This document shows, piece after piece, positions 21,353 through 29,555 of a DNA stretch of 40,558 nt; the first letter of the stretch is position 1, and the number at the start of each line of letters is the position of its first letter. The translations under genes and the position numbers were made by a program. Source of the stretch: Bordetella parapertussis (GTDB taxonomy: Bacteria > Pseudomonadota > Gammaproteobacteria > Burkholderiales > Burkholderiaceae_C). The notes beneath the pieces were generated by a model, which saw only the letters and a program-made list of their open reading frames with translations, made no database searches and was not told where the DNA came from. The stretch is from positions 1 through 40,558 of the forward strand of contig CAMDKR010000003.1 of assembly GCA_945901225.1 (NCBI GenBank). The letters are read 5' to 3'.

Positions 21353-22417
21353 CTACATTCGAAAGCGTTGCTTGGCCGCTCGAACAAAGTCATTTCGCGC
21401 AGTGCCCTGCCAAGCCAGTGTGGCAGACAAGAGTTTGGGGTCGAGCAGCCTGAGCATACGCAGGCTGACCTGCTGCGCCTCGGGGGTGAGCAAGCCGTCC
21501 AAGGAAAAACTCTCACGCAGGTTGTCAACCGCATTCAGGTAAACCAATCGGTCTGGCACTACTGGGTTGTCCACCATGTAGCGCAAAAGGTCGGAGGGGC
21601 CCGCGGTTTTTAACCACTTAAGACAGCGCACCACGGCCGATACAAGGGCCTGGCAAACCAGAGGATTCTCTTGCGCCAAGGCGTTGGAAACCATCAAGCA
21701 GTTTCCAGGCAAAAGCCCACCAAACACCTGCTGTGTTTGCTTGAGGGTTCGGAAATTTCTGACCACGACCAAATCGTCCTTCTTCTCCAGTGCTGTCATC
21801 AAGGGGTCTGAAGCAAACAGCGCATCCAAAGAGCCACTGCGAACAGCCTCCAAGGCATGCAGCGGTGAATTGAGATAGACGCATTGAATGTCATTGGGCC
21901 CAAGCCCTGAACGCATCACACTGAACGACAGGCAACGTTGTGCAGTGCCATCTGCATCCAAAAGGCCTATGCGCTTGCCGCGAAGATCCGTCATGGTTTT
22001 GAAATTGGGGATGTTTTTATTCGAGATGCCCAAAGCCCATTGTGGCGTGCGCGCAATTTGCACGATGCTGACCGCATCAAACCCTTTTTGTTTCAGCAGC
22101 AATGCGTTGTCATAGGAAGCGCACAGCACATCGGCGCTGCCTTGCGTCAAGGCAGACAAGGCTGCGGTTTGGCTGGCTTGATCGACAAACTCAACCGTCA
22201 AGCCTTCGGCTTTGAAAAACCCCAATTGCTCGGCAAGCAACAAGGGCAAATGGGACAAGGATGCACGGTCGTCTAAGACCAAGCTCAAGCGGGATTTTTC
22301 AGGGCTGGCCAGGGCGGCCAAAGGCGAGAGTGATAAGCACGCAGCCAATGCCGAGCAACCCATCAGCCATTGGCGTCGGTGGCTCAAAGAAAGATCGGTC
22401 AATCGCGAATCTGTCAT
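21353..22417 (-). CDS. ABC transporter substrate-binding protein, SsuA/THI5-like, with Tat-like signal
   Basis: A 354-aa periplasmic binding protein of the nitrate/sulfonate/taurine/thiamine-precursor class. The N-terminus has a twin-arginine-like signal (SHRRQWLMGCSALAACLSLS) ending near ALAS. The mature part has LLLAEQLGFFKAEGLTVEFV, a QGSADVLCASYDNALLLKQ segment and TDLRGKRIGLLDADGTAQRC, as in NMT1/THI5-like proteins. No permease or ATPase gene is adjacent, so it is an orphan and its ligand is unknown. It converges on mltD with a 2-bp gap. Confidence 0.88.
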   Translation of the reverse strand: MTDSRLTDLSLSHRRQWLMGCSALAACLSLSPLAALASPEKSRLSLVLDDRASLSHLPLLLAEQLGFFKAEGLTVEFVDQASQTAALSALTQGSADVLCASYDNALLLKQKGFDAVSIVQIARTPQWALGISNKNIPNFKTMTDLRGKRIGLLDADGTAQRCLSFSVMRSGLGPNDIQCVYLNSPLHALEAVRSGSLDALFASDPLMTALEKKDDLVVVRNFRTLKQTQQVFGGLLPGNCLMVSNALAQENPLVCQALVSAVVRCLKWLKTAGPSDLLRYMVDNPVVPDRLVYLNAVDNLRESFSLDGLLTPEAQQVSLRMLRLLDPKLLSATLAWQGTARNDFVRAAKQRFRM

Positions 22418-22478
22418 GCTTCAAGCATAAGCATTCACAACATTGAGCGCATCAGGTGCACCCCTGTTGGTAAAAACC

Positions 22479-23075
22479 TTAGGTGCTGCGCCTGTCCATC
22501 AAAGCATGGGCAATCGTGCCTAAATCCACATATTCCAATTCGCTGCCAACCGGCACCCCACGTGCCAAGCGGGTCACTGCCAAGCCTTGGCGTCTAAAGA
22601 CCTCACTCAAAACATGGGCAGTGGCCTCCCCCTCAGCGGTGAAATTGGTGGCCAAGATCACCTCTTGCACCAAGCCATCGTCCACCCTTTGAATCAGCTT
22701 TTGCATGCCGATGTCATGCGGTCCAATGCCTTCAATAGGGCTGAGTTTGCCCATCAATACAAAGTAAAGCCCCTGATAGGCCAAGGTTCGCTCTAAAGCG
22801 GATTGGTCCGCGGGTGTCTCCACCACACACAAACGTGTGGCGTCACGCTGCGAGTCTTGGCAGGTTGCACAGATCTCAAACTCGGTCAGGGTATGGCAAC
22901 GTTGACAATGCTTGACGGCCTCTACGGCATTCATCAAGGTTCGCGCCAGCAATTGCGCACCTTCTGGGTCGTGTTGCAACAAGTGGTAAGCCATGCGTGA
23001 GGCAGAGCGCTGCCCCACCCCAGGCAAACGCCTGAGGGCTTGAACCAAGGCCTCTAGGGCGCTGTTGTCGCGCAT
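22479..23075 (-). CDS. recR: Recombination protein RecR
   Basis: RecFOR pathway component that helps load RecA at gaps. It has 198 aa. The helix-hairpin-helix [19 protein letters not shown] is at residues 15-33. The zinc finger is Cys57, Cys60, Cys69 and Cys72 ([16 protein letters not shown]). The Toprim domain has [13 protein letters not shown] and [19 protein letters not shown], and the C-terminal part [12 protein letters not shown] is intact. It abuts ybaB, giving the widely conserved dnaX-ybaB-recR order. Confidence 0.97.
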   Translation of the reverse strand: MRDNSALEALVQALRRLPGVGQRSASRMAYHLLQHDPEGAQLLARTLMNAVEAVKHCQRCHTLTEFEICATCQDSQRDATRLCVVETPADQSALERTLAYQGLYFVLMGKLSPIEGIGPHDIGMQKLIQRVDDGLVQEVILATNFTAEGEATAHVLSEVFRRQGLAVTRLARGVPVGSELEYVDLGTIAHALMDRRST

Positions 23076-23407
23076 TAAAAGGGCAGCTTCATGCCGCCGG
23101 GCAAACCGGGCATTCCACCGGTCAGTTTGCCCATCTTGGCTTCGGTAGCTTCTTCAGCTTTGCGAGCGCCATCGTTGAATGCGGCGGCAATCAGGTCCTC
23201 TAACATGTCTTTGTCGTCGCCCATGAGGCTGGGGTCAATCGTGACGCGTTTGACTTGGTGTTTGCAGGTCATGAGGATTTGCACCATGCCTGAGCCGGCT
23301 TCGCCAGTCACTTCGATAAAAGCCAATTCCTCTTGGGCTTTTTTCAAGTTTTCTTGCATGGCTTGGGCTTGTTTCATCAGGCCCGCGAGTTGTCCTTTGT
23401 TGAACAT
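23075..23407 (-). CDS. ybaB: YbaB/EbfC family nucleoid-associated protein
   Basis: A 110-aa DNA-binding protein that forms tweezer-like dimers. The N-terminal helix [20 protein letters not shown] and the segment [20 protein letters not shown] are typical. The C-terminus is Gly/Pro/Met-rich ([14 protein letters not shown]). Its stop overlaps the recR start by one base, and dnaX ends 9 bp before its start, so the three are probably one transcript. Confidence 0.96.
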   Translation of the reverse strand: MFNKGQLAGLMKQAQAMQENLKKAQEELAFIEVTGEAGSGMVQILMTCKHQVKRVTIDPSLMGDDKDMLEDLIAAAFNDGARKAEEATEAKMGKLTGGMPGLPGGMKLPF

Positions 23408-23416
23408 GGTGGTCTT

Positions 23417-24967
23417 TCAGTGGTCTAGAAGTCTTAGAGTGCCAGGAATGATCTTGGCGTCGTATTCTTGAATCAGGCGTTGTACGCTTGGGTGGTTGAG
23501 GATATCTGCTTCGGCTTGCGCCATGCGTTGCTGTTGCAGCGCGGTGATGCGCCTGGCCGGCGAGTCTTTCACAGGACCTTGCATGACTTGCAAACTCACC
23601 GCATGACCCAGCGATTGCAGGGCCAGTTGCAGTCGATCACGGTTGCTGGCACTGTTGAGGGACTCGCTTTCAACCTGCAAATGCCACACCCCATCGGCTT
23701 GGGCCATCAGTTGTGACTGCATGGCCAGTTCGCGTGTCATGGCTTGAATCAATTGGGCTTTGACCATGTCTTGCACCGCCGACAGCCATTGCTCACCTAA
23801 GGGAGAGTCGCTTGGTGGCTGGGCGACTGCGACAGGCTCAGGCGCTGTTTTCAGAGTTTTTTTTTCAGCCTCAGCCTTGGCTGGCTTGAAGGCCAGCAAG
23901 CGCAACAGCACCATGGTCAGCGCCGCATATTCATCGGGGGCCAAGCCCAAATCAGCGCGACCATGCAAGCAAATGCTGTAAAGCAACTGGGTTTCATCTG
24001 CAGGCATCAACTGCGACAAGCCAGCAATACGCTGCACATCGGGATCAGGGTCATCGCTGGCAGTGGTTTGCGCCACGGCTTGGTTGACCGCCATGCGTTG
24101 CAAGACCATGCCCATTTCTTCTAATAAAGAGCTGGCGGAAAGGCCCAAGTGACGCAACGACTCGCAGGTGTTCACCACCAAAGCACCATCGCCGTGGGCC
24201 AAAGCTTCGATCAAGGTGAACACATGGCTGCGGTCCACGCTGCCCAACATATCGCGCACCACGGCTTCGGCCAATGCGCCGTTGCCAAAGGCGATGGCTT
24301 GGTCGGTTAAAGACAAAGCGTCGCGCATAGAGCCGCGAGCGGCACGGGCGAGCAAGCGCAGGGATTGCACATCGGCTTGCACCTGTTCGTCGGCCAACAC
24401 CTGCGTCAGGTGCTCAACGATGGTCTCAGGGGCCATGGGGCGCAAATTGAATTGCAAGCAACGCGACAGCACAGTCACAGGGACTTTGTGCGGATCGGTG
24501 GTGGCCAAAACAAACTTCAAATACTCGGGCGGCTCTTCCAAGGTTTTCAGCATGGCATTGAACGCGGTGTTGCTGAGCATGTGCACCTCGTCAATCATGA
24601 AGACTTTGAAGCGCCCTTGCACCGGTTTGTAAGCGGCTTGTTCGAGCAGCTGCTGCACCTCATCCACGCCTCGGTTCGATGCCGCGTCCAGCTCGGTGTA
24701 ATCAACAAATCGGCCTGAATCAATGTCTAAGCAGGCAGAACACACGCCACAAGGCTCGTCTGTGATGCCAGTTTCACAGTTCAAGGACTTGGCCAAAATA
24801 CGTGACACCGTGGTTTTCCCCACGCCGCGGGTGCCGGTGAACAAATACGCATGGTGCAGACGCTGTGAGCGCAGCGCATTGGTCAGGGCCTGCACCACAT
24901 GCGACTGGCCCACCAACTGGGTGAAGGTCTTGGGACGGTATTTACGAGCGAGCACCAAATAGGACAT
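23417..24967 (-). CDS. dnaX: DNA polymerase III subunits tau/gamma
   Basis: Clamp-loader ATPase of the replicative polymerase. The full frame is 516 aa. The AAA+ module has Walker A GTRGVGKT at 45-52, a zinc-binding set Cys64, Cys73, Cys76, Cys79, the Walker B region FMIDEVHML and the SRC motif LSRCLQFNLRP. Domain III ends near residue 365, followed by a linker rich in Lys, Glu, Ala and Pro. In this linker the codons GAA AAA AAA (368-370) form an A9 run that can slip to a stop six codons later (see separate entry). The C-terminal part is short compared with E. coli tau (643 aa). ffs starts 33 bp away on the other strand. Confidence 0.97.
   Translation of the reverse strand: MSYLVLARKYRPKTFTQLVGQSHVVQALTNALRSQRLHHAYLFTGTRGVGKTTVSRILAKSLNCETGITDEPCGVCSACLDIDSGRFVDYTELDAASNRGVDEVQQLLEQAAYKPVQGRFKVFMIDEVHMLSNTAFNAMLKTLEEPPEYLKFVLATTDPHKVPVTVLSRCLQFNLRPMAPETIVEHLTQVLADEQVQADVQSLRLLARAARGSMRDALSLTDQAIAFGNGALAEAVVRDMLGSVDRSHVFTLIEALAHGDGALVVNTCESLRHLGLSASSLLEEMGMVLQRMAVNQAVAQTTASDDPDPDVQRIAGLSQLMPADETQLLYSICLHGRADLGLAPDEYAALTMVLLRLLAFKPAKAEAEKKTLKTAPEPVAVAQPPSDSPLGEQWLSAVQDMVKAQLIQAMTRELAMQSQLMAQADGVWHLQVESESLNSASNRDRLQLALQSLGHAVSLQVMQGPVKDSPARRITALQQQRMAQAEADILNHPSVQRLIQEYDAKIIPGTLRLLDH
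23838..23866 (-). promoter_or_regulatory. Candidate programmed slippage site in dnaX (gamma subunit)
   Basis: On the minus strand the zero-frame codons GAA AAA AAA ACT contain nine A in a row (23857-23865), including the heptamer A_AAA_AAA in the phase needed for -1 slippage. After -1 slippage, or insertion of one A by RNA polymerase, the frame reads Asn-Ser-Glu-Asn-Ser-Ala and stops at TGA (23838-23840). The product would have about 376 residues and end at the domain III/IV border. Comparable A-rich dnaX sites are known in E. coli (ribosomal) and Thermus (transcriptional). I could not find a strong downstream stem-loop. Confidence 0.65.
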
Positions 24968-24986
24968 GGCTTCATTCTACGGGGCG

Positions 24987-24992
24987 TACAAT
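24987..24992 (+). promoter_or_regulatory. Likely -10 element of ffs
   Basis: TACAAT lies 7 bases before the predicted 5' end of the SRP RNA at 25000. No good -35 is visible at the right distance, where the dnaX start codon lies. Confidence 0.5.
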
Positions 24993-24999
24993 TTGCCTC

Positions 25000-25093
25000 G
25001 ACGGGCCTTCCCACATGGGGAAGCGGCCAACCGGGTCAGGTGGGGAACCAAGCAGCCCTAACTGTGGAGCCAGTGCTGGGGTCAAGGCTCGTC
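25000..25093 (+). ncRNA. ffs: Small signal recognition particle RNA (4.5S type)
   Basis: The conserved SRP core is visible as GGGTCAGGTGGGGAACCAAG followed by CAGCCCTAAC: the symmetric and asymmetric internal loops around a GGAA tetraloop that bind Ffh. The ends GACGGGCCTT (25000-25009) and AAGGCTCGTC (25084-25093) pair over ten positions, closing a single long hairpin of about 94 bases. The placement next to dnaX is common in beta- and other proteobacteria. Exact ends may differ by a few bases. The bases from here to 25197 show no other gene. Confidence 0.92.
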
Positions 25094-25197
25094 ACCTTTG
25101 CCAATTCATGGCATATTTCATCCAAGCTACTCCCCATGCACACGCCTATCCTCCAGCCAGCCAATCACTGCTCAAGAACCAACCACATGGTTAAACC

Positions 25198-26502
25198 ATG
25201 AGCTTGCTGTTAGGTTGCATTGCCGACGACTTCACAGGTGCCACCGATTTAGCCAACAACTTGGTGCGCGCAGGTATGCGCGTGGTGCAAACCATTGGCG
25301 TTCCCACCAGCCTACTTCCTGCCGATTGCAATGCGGTGGTGGTGGCGCTGAAATCTCGCACCATTTCGCCTGCTGATGCTGTGCAGCAGTCGCTTCAAGC
25401 TTTGGCTTGGTTGCAAGCCCAGCAAGTAGAGCAGGTGTATTTCAAATACTGCTCCACCTTTGACAGTTGGTACAGCGGCGATGTGCGCGGCAATATTGGC
25501 CCGGTCACCGAGGCGTTGATGGACGCACTGAGCTGCCCTTTCACCATTGCGACCCCCGCTTTCCCCGACAACCAACGAACGGTATTCAAAGGCCATTTGT
25601 TTGTAGGAGACGTTTTGCTGAGCGAGAGCGGTATGAAAAACCACCCGCTCACCCCCATGCGCGACGCCAATTTGGTGAATGTGCTGCAAGCGCAGTGCCA
25701 GCGCAAAGTGGGCTTGATTGACTTTAAAACCCTAGCGCTTGGCGCTACTGCTGTCACCGCACGTATCGCTAAGTTGCAAGCCCAAGGCGTGTCAATTGCC
25801 GTGGTCGATGCCTTGTCGAATGACGATTTACACAAGCTCGGACCCGCGCTCAAAGACATGCGTTTGCTCACCGCAGGCTCGGGTGTGGCCATCGCCTTAC
25901 CCGCCAACTGGGGCATACAGCCCTCGGCGGCCAGTGCCCAGTTACCCCCTGCGATGGGTTTGAAAGCCATCGTCAGCGGCAGCTGCTCGCTGGCCACCCA
26001 AGAGCAGGTTGCGCATTTCTTGCAACACCACCCCCAGCAAGCTTGGCAACTTGACCCGCTGAAGTGGGCACACAACACCCCCGTGGCCGAGCTTGCCGCG
26101 CCCATGCTGCAGTGGGCCCAAAAACATCTGCCGCTGGGGCCAGTGTTGGTCTATTCCACCGCCGATGCAGAGCAGGTGAAAGTGGTGCAAGCCCAACTTG
26201 GTCAAGCCCAAGCGGGTGAACGCATGGAGCAGCTGTTGGCGCACATTGCCCAAGGCTTGGTGGCCATGGGCGTTGCGCAGTTGGTGGTGGCTGGGGGCGA
26301 AACTTCGGGCGCATGTGTGCAGGCTTTGCAAGTCACCCAAATGCATATCGGAGCGCAAATCGACCCGGGCGTTCCTTGGTGCCATGCGCACAGCCCCTCG
26401 GCTCCAGCCTCGGGTTTGCACCTAACTTTAAAGTCTGGCAACTTTGGCACCTCGAACTTTTTCACCAAGGCCTTTCAAAACTTGCACGGCCCAGTGCTTT
26501 AA
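25198..26502 (+). CDS. otnK: 3-oxo-tetronate kinase
   Basis: Four-carbon acid sugar kinase (former DUF1537), which phosphorylates 3-oxo-tetronate in the catabolism of threonate/erythronate-type acids. It has 434 aa. The N-terminus LLGCIADDFTGATDLANNLV is the substrate-domain signature. YFKYCSTFDSWYSGDVRGNI and ATPAFPDNQRTVFKGHLFV follow, and the C-terminal nucleotide-binding domain ends with VVAGGETSGACVQAL, IDPGVPWC and LKSGNFGTSNFF. The ATG at 25198 begins the family N-terminus. otnC follows after 8 bp and otnI after that, so substrate and pathway are well supported by context. Confidence 0.95.
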   Translation: MSLLLGCIADDFTGATDLANNLVRAGMRVVQTIGVPTSLLPADCNAVVVALKSRTISPADAVQQSLQALAWLQAQQVEQVYFKYCSTFDSWYSGDVRGNIGPVTEALMDALSCPFTIATPAFPDNQRTVFKGHLFVGDVLLSESGMKNHPLTPMRDANLVNVLQAQCQRKVGLIDFKTLALGATAVTARIAKLQAQGVSIAVVDALSNDDLHKLGPALKDMRLLTAGSGVAIALPANWGIQPSAASAQLPPAMGLKAIVSGSCSLATQEQVAHFLQHHPQQAWQLDPLKWAHNTPVAELAAPMLQWAQKHLPLGPVLVYSTADAEQVKVVQAQLGQAQAGERMEQLLAHIAQGLVAMGVAQLVVAGGETSGACVQALQVTQMHIGAQIDPGVPWCHAHSPSAPASGLHLTLKSGNFGTSNFFTKAFQNLHGPVL

Positions 26503-26510
26503 TCACACCT

Positions 26511-27197
26511 ATGAACTTCTCTACAGACAGTAACGCTGTTCGCGAAGAAATATGCCGCATTGGTCAAAGCCTGTTTGCGCGGGGCTATGTGCATGCCAGC
26601 GCAGGCAATATCAGTGTGCGTTTGGACAATGGTTTCCTCATCACACCGACCGACGCTTGTCTTGGTTTTTTGCAACCCGATGAGCTGGCTTTTGTGGACG
26701 CCAGTGGCACCCAACGCAGTGGACAGCGGGCCAGCAAAACGCTTGCTCTTCACCAAGCCATTTACAGCGCCTCGCAGACCTTGTCACCCCATACCCGCTG
26801 CGTCATTCACACCCACAGCACCCATTTGGTAGCACTCAGCCTGCGCAACACCCCATTGCCCACCGACTTGGGCGCAGAGTTGCTCCCGCCCATCACGCCC
26901 TACTTTGTGATGAAAGTCGGTCATGTGCCCTTGATTGCTTACCACCGCCCCGGCGACCCCGAGGTCGCCAAAGTGGTGGCTTCCACCATAGCGCGTTATG
27001 CCCAGCAAAGTCTTGCATTGCGTTCGGTCATGCTGTCTAGGCTGGGGCCCAATGTGTGGCATGACACACCCGCGCAAGCCATGGCCACGCTGGAAGAACT
27101 GGAAGAAACCGCACGCTTGCAGCTGCTGTGCCCTGCACCTGAATTGACGGCTGCGCAGAATGACGAATTACGCCAAACCTTTGGCGCCCACTGGTAA
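26511..27197 (+). CDS. otnC: 3-oxo-tetronate 4-phosphate decarboxylase (class II aldolase family)
   Basis: A 228-aa zinc enzyme that decarboxylates 3-oxo-tetronate 4-phosphate to dihydroxyacetone phosphate. The start ATG at 26511 follows otnK by 8 bp; a longer open frame into otnK is antagonised by the family length. Class II aldolase features are [17 protein letters not shown], the zinc-binding [14 protein letters not shown] and the family segment [17 protein letters not shown]. At residues 75-77 the sequence is Ser-Lys-Thr; from memory, related enzymes have Ser-Lys-Glu, with the Glu as catalytic acid/base, so Thr77 may be an unusual substitution. Operon context still supports OtnC. Confidence 0.9.
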   Translation: MNFSTDSNAVREEICRIGQSLFARGYVHASAGNISVRLDNGFLITPTDACLGFLQPDELAFVDASGTQRSGQRASKTLALHQAIYSASQTLSPHTRCVIHTHSTHLVALSLRNTPLPTDLGAELLPPITPYFVMKVGHVPLIAYHRPGDPEVAKVVASTIARYAQQSLALRSVMLSRLGPNVWHDTPAQAMATLEELEETARLQLLCPAPELTAAQNDELRQTFGAHW

Positions 27198-27211
27198 CCC
27201 CCGGAGCCCCC

Positions 27212-28093
27212 ATGCTGCACTTTGCTGCCAACCTGTCCTTTTTGTATAACGATGTGGCGTTCACCCAGCGCTTTACGGCGGCGGCCCACGATGGCTTCAA
27301 AGGTGTTGAGTATTTGTTTCCCTACGAATTCGACTCCCTCGATTTAGCCAAGGCACTCAAGGACAACGGCTTGCAACAAGTGTTGTTCAACGCTCCTCCC
27401 GGCGGCACCGACCGCGCCAGCATGTCACTCGCTTGGGAGCAAGGGGTAAGAGGCACCACCTGTTTGCCCGGCCACGAGGCCGAGTTTCGCAGCGGCTTTT
27501 TGACTGCGCTGGAATATGCCGAGGTGATGAACTGCCCGCGCATCCATGTGATGGCAGGCTTGGTGCCGCCCGAGCTGCGAGTTGCCAGCCCCCTGCCCCC
27601 AGAGCTGACCACCAGCGGTCCTTATGCCCGAACCCCAGGCCCCTTGCGAGACACCTACATCAGCAACCTGCGTTGGGCCTGCGAGCAGGCCGCCAGCGCG
27701 GGGCGTGATGTCTTGATCGAACCCATCAACACCCGCGACATTCCACACTTTTTCTTGAACCGCCAAGACGATGCCCACGCCATCGCCAAAGAGGTGGGCA
27801 TGCCTAACCTGAAAATGCAGTTCGATCTTTACCACTGCCAAATCGTCGAAGGCGATGTGGAGAAAAAAATCCGCCATTACCTGCCCATCGGTCAAGTGGG
27901 GCATTTCCAAATTGCCGGTGTGCCCCAGCGCCACGAACCCGATACCGGTGAGTTGCATTACGACACGGTGTTCAAGGTCATGGAAGAAGTCATTGCTGCG
28001 AACAACTGGCAAGGCTGGATAGGCTGCGAGTACCGCCCGGCTCTCGGTGCCGCTGGCACTTCAGCAGGCTTGGGTTGGATGAGGAAGCGGTGA
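27212..28093 (+). CDS. otnI: 2-oxo-tetronate isomerase (hydroxypyruvate isomerase family)
   Basis: TIM-barrel isomerase, interconverting 2-oxo- and 3-oxo-tetronate in the same pathway. It has 293 aa, longer than the usual about 258. The opening [18 protein letters not shown] is typical. Expected metal/catalytic residues are Glu170 ([16 protein letters not shown]), Asp205 and His208 ([13 protein letters not shown]) and Glu273 (GWIGCEYRP). Extra residues are a Pro-rich stretch at about 118-146 ([18 protein letters not shown]...) and a tail after EYRP. The start is the ATG at 27212 after a weak CCGGAG site, 14 bp after otnC. The plain Hyi function (hydroxypyruvate to tartronate semialdehyde) is an alternative; the neighbours favour OtnI. 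Confidence 0.88.
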   Translation: MLHFAANLSFLYNDVAFTQRFTAAAHDGFKGVEYLFPYEFDSLDLAKALKDNGLQQVLFNAPPGGTDRASMSLAWEQGVRGTTCLPGHEAEFRSGFLTALEYAEVMNCPRIHVMAGLVPPELRVASPLPPELTTSGPYARTPGPLRDTYISNLRWACEQAASAGRDVLIEPINTRDIPHFFLNRQDDAHAIAKEVGMPNLKMQFDLYHCQIVEGDVEKKIRHYLPIGQVGHFQIAGVPQRHEPDTGELHYDTVFKVMEEVIAANNWQGWIGCEYRPALGAAGTSAGLGWMRKR

Positions 28094-28872
28094 ACCCTGC
28101 GCTGCCTGTTTTAAACATCTCGTCCTACCTGTTCACCAAACTCAAGGACGCCGAGGCTTTGCGTGAGGCTTGCCACGCACAAGCCAGCGCACTTTCTCTC
28201 AAAGGCACCGTCTTGATTGCAGAGGAAGGCATCAACCTTTTTTTAGCGGGTCCACCAAAAGCCGTGCAGGAGTTTGTGGCGTGGTTGCAGCTAGACCCTC
28301 GATTGGCCGCCCTTGCACCCAAAGAAAGCTGGTCTGAGAGTCAGCCCTTTCGCAAACTGTTGGTGAAGGTGAAAAACGAAATCATCCGCATGAACCACCC
28401 CGCTATTCAGCCGCAAACCGGCCGTGCGCCGTCGGTCTCTGCGGCCACCTTGAAGCGCTGGCTAGACGACGGCCATGATGACCAAGGTCGCCCCGTGGTG
28501 ACGCTGGACACCCGCAATGCTTTTGAGGTGGACCAAGGCAGCTTTGTGGGTGCACTTGACTGGCGCATCGACAAATTCAGCGAGTTTCCTGCCGCTGCCG
28601 GCCCGCATTTGAACGCCTTGCAGGGCAAAACCGTGGTGAGTTTTTGCACGGGTGGCATCCGATGCGAAAAAGCGGCTATCTATTTGCGAGAACAGGGTTT
28701 GGACACGGTTTACCAACTGGAGGGCGGCATTCTTAAATACTTTGAGGAGGTGGGCAACGCCCACTACATTGGCAATTGCTTTGTTTTTGATGAGCGCCGG
28801 GGCGTGAACCCTGATTTAACGCCTTTGCTTAAAGAAACACTCAAGAAAATACCATCTCAAGCCGATCATTGA
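28090..28872 (+). CDS. trhO: tRNA uridine(34) hydroxylase, rhodanese family
   Basis: Oxygen-dependent hydroxylation of U34 in tRNA to 5-hydroxyuridine (former YceA). About 260 aa. The N-terminal half has [18 protein letters not shown]. The rhodanese domain contains [16 protein letters not shown] and the active-site loop [16 protein letters not shown], and then [12 protein letters not shown]. The start is uncertain: GTG at 28090 overlaps the otnI stop as GTGA and has GAGGAA a few bases upstream, while an in-frame TTG at 28075 would add five residues. It overlaps otnI and is probably read from the same transcript, though unrelated in function. Confidence 0.9.
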   Translation: MNPALPVLNISSYLFTKLKDAEALREACHAQASALSLKGTVLIAEEGINLFLAGPPKAVQEFVAWLQLDPRLAALAPKESWSESQPFRKLLVKVKNEIIRMNHPAIQPQTGRAPSVSAATLKRWLDDGHDDQGRPVVTLDTRNAFEVDQGSFVGALDWRIDKFSEFPAAAGPHLNALQGKTVVSFCTGGIRCEKAAIYLREQGLDTVYQLEGGILKYFEEVGNAHYIGNCFVFDERRGVNPDLTPLLKETLKKIPSQADH

Positions 28873-28875
28873 GGT

Positions 28876-29229
28876 ATGAATGCTGAACAATTTATTGAAT
28901 TTGCAAACAACTTTGCAAAAGCCAGTGCCAAAACTTCGACTGTCCAAATCCAGCAAGCCTTTGAGGACAACTTAGATTGCCTTGCTCGACCTGGCGATCG
29001 GGTGGTTGTGATCCGAAAACCTTGGCATATTGGGCGCTGGGGTACGGTCATTGCTTTTCACGAACTTGACCCTTGCTATTTCCGTGTGGAAGTTGACATA
29101 GAGGGAAAGCGCATACACATTCCAGCTTCAGCATTGGCGCGTTGGGTAGGGGCACCCGACTGCGAAAAGGCCGAACTTCAACACATCTACCTGCTGATGA
29201 AGATCAATGGCTTGCAGTTAGCACACTGA
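28876..29229 (+). CDS. Hypothetical protein with an SH3/KOW-like segment
   Basis: A 117-aa soluble protein I do not recognise. The N-terminal 40 residues look helical (NAEQFIEFANNFAKASAKTS). Residues 38-90 (RPGDRVVVIRKPWHIGRWGT, then VEVDIEGKRIHIPASALARW) have the alternating pattern of a small beta barrel of the SH3 or KOW type, which often binds nucleic acid or protein. The ATG is 3 bp after the trhO stop with GAGGT just before it. It is AT-richer than its upstream neighbours. It may be co-transcribed with trhO. Confidence 0.75.
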   Translation: MNAEQFIEFANNFAKASAKTSTVQIQQAFEDNLDCLARPGDRVVVIRKPWHIGRWGTVIAFHELDPCYFRVEVDIEGKRIHIPASALARWVGAPDCEKAELQHIYLLMKINGLQLAH

Positions 29230-29238
29230 CGGATTCAA

Positions 29239-29502
29239 CTAAACAGGATTCGAATTTTTAAGGGCAAGTTTTTTTCGTTTTGAAAGAACCCAAGCGGTGT
29301 TCAAGCCGGTAATGACCATGATGGGCCAAAGCCATGTGCAAATCAAAACCCAAAAAACTCGACCCTCTAGTGGCGAGGTTTGATCTGAACCCTCTGGCTT
29401 TTCTGGTCCTTCGCTAAACAGGTGTCGATGGGTAAAAGTGGCAAAACCAAAACAGACACCGAAGAACAAAAATAAGCTGATAACAATCAATTCATTGGTC
29501 AT
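29239..29502 (-). CDS. Small two-helix membrane protein, hypothetical
   Basis: An 87-aa protein with a first helix at about residues 4-22 (ELIVISLFLFFGVCFGFAT) and a second at about 48-68 (GRVFWVLICTWLWPIMVITG). Between them is a hydrophilic loop rich in Glu, Pro and Ser; a Lys/Arg-rich tail (SKRKKLALKNSNPV) suggests a cytoplasmic C-terminus. The start at 29502 has AAGGA nine bases upstream. Not recognised. It lies downstream of bioD on the same strand (53-bp gap), but there is no functional hint of a biotin role. Confidence 0.7.
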   Translation of the reverse strand: MTNELIVISLFLFFGVCFGFATFTHRHLFSEGPEKPEGSDQTSPLEGRVFWVLICTWLWPIMVITGLNTAWVLSKRKKLALKNSNPV

Positions 29503-29555
29503 GTTGATCCTTCAGAGTTGGTGTTTTGCATCTTAAGAGGCCTTGATAGACAGTG

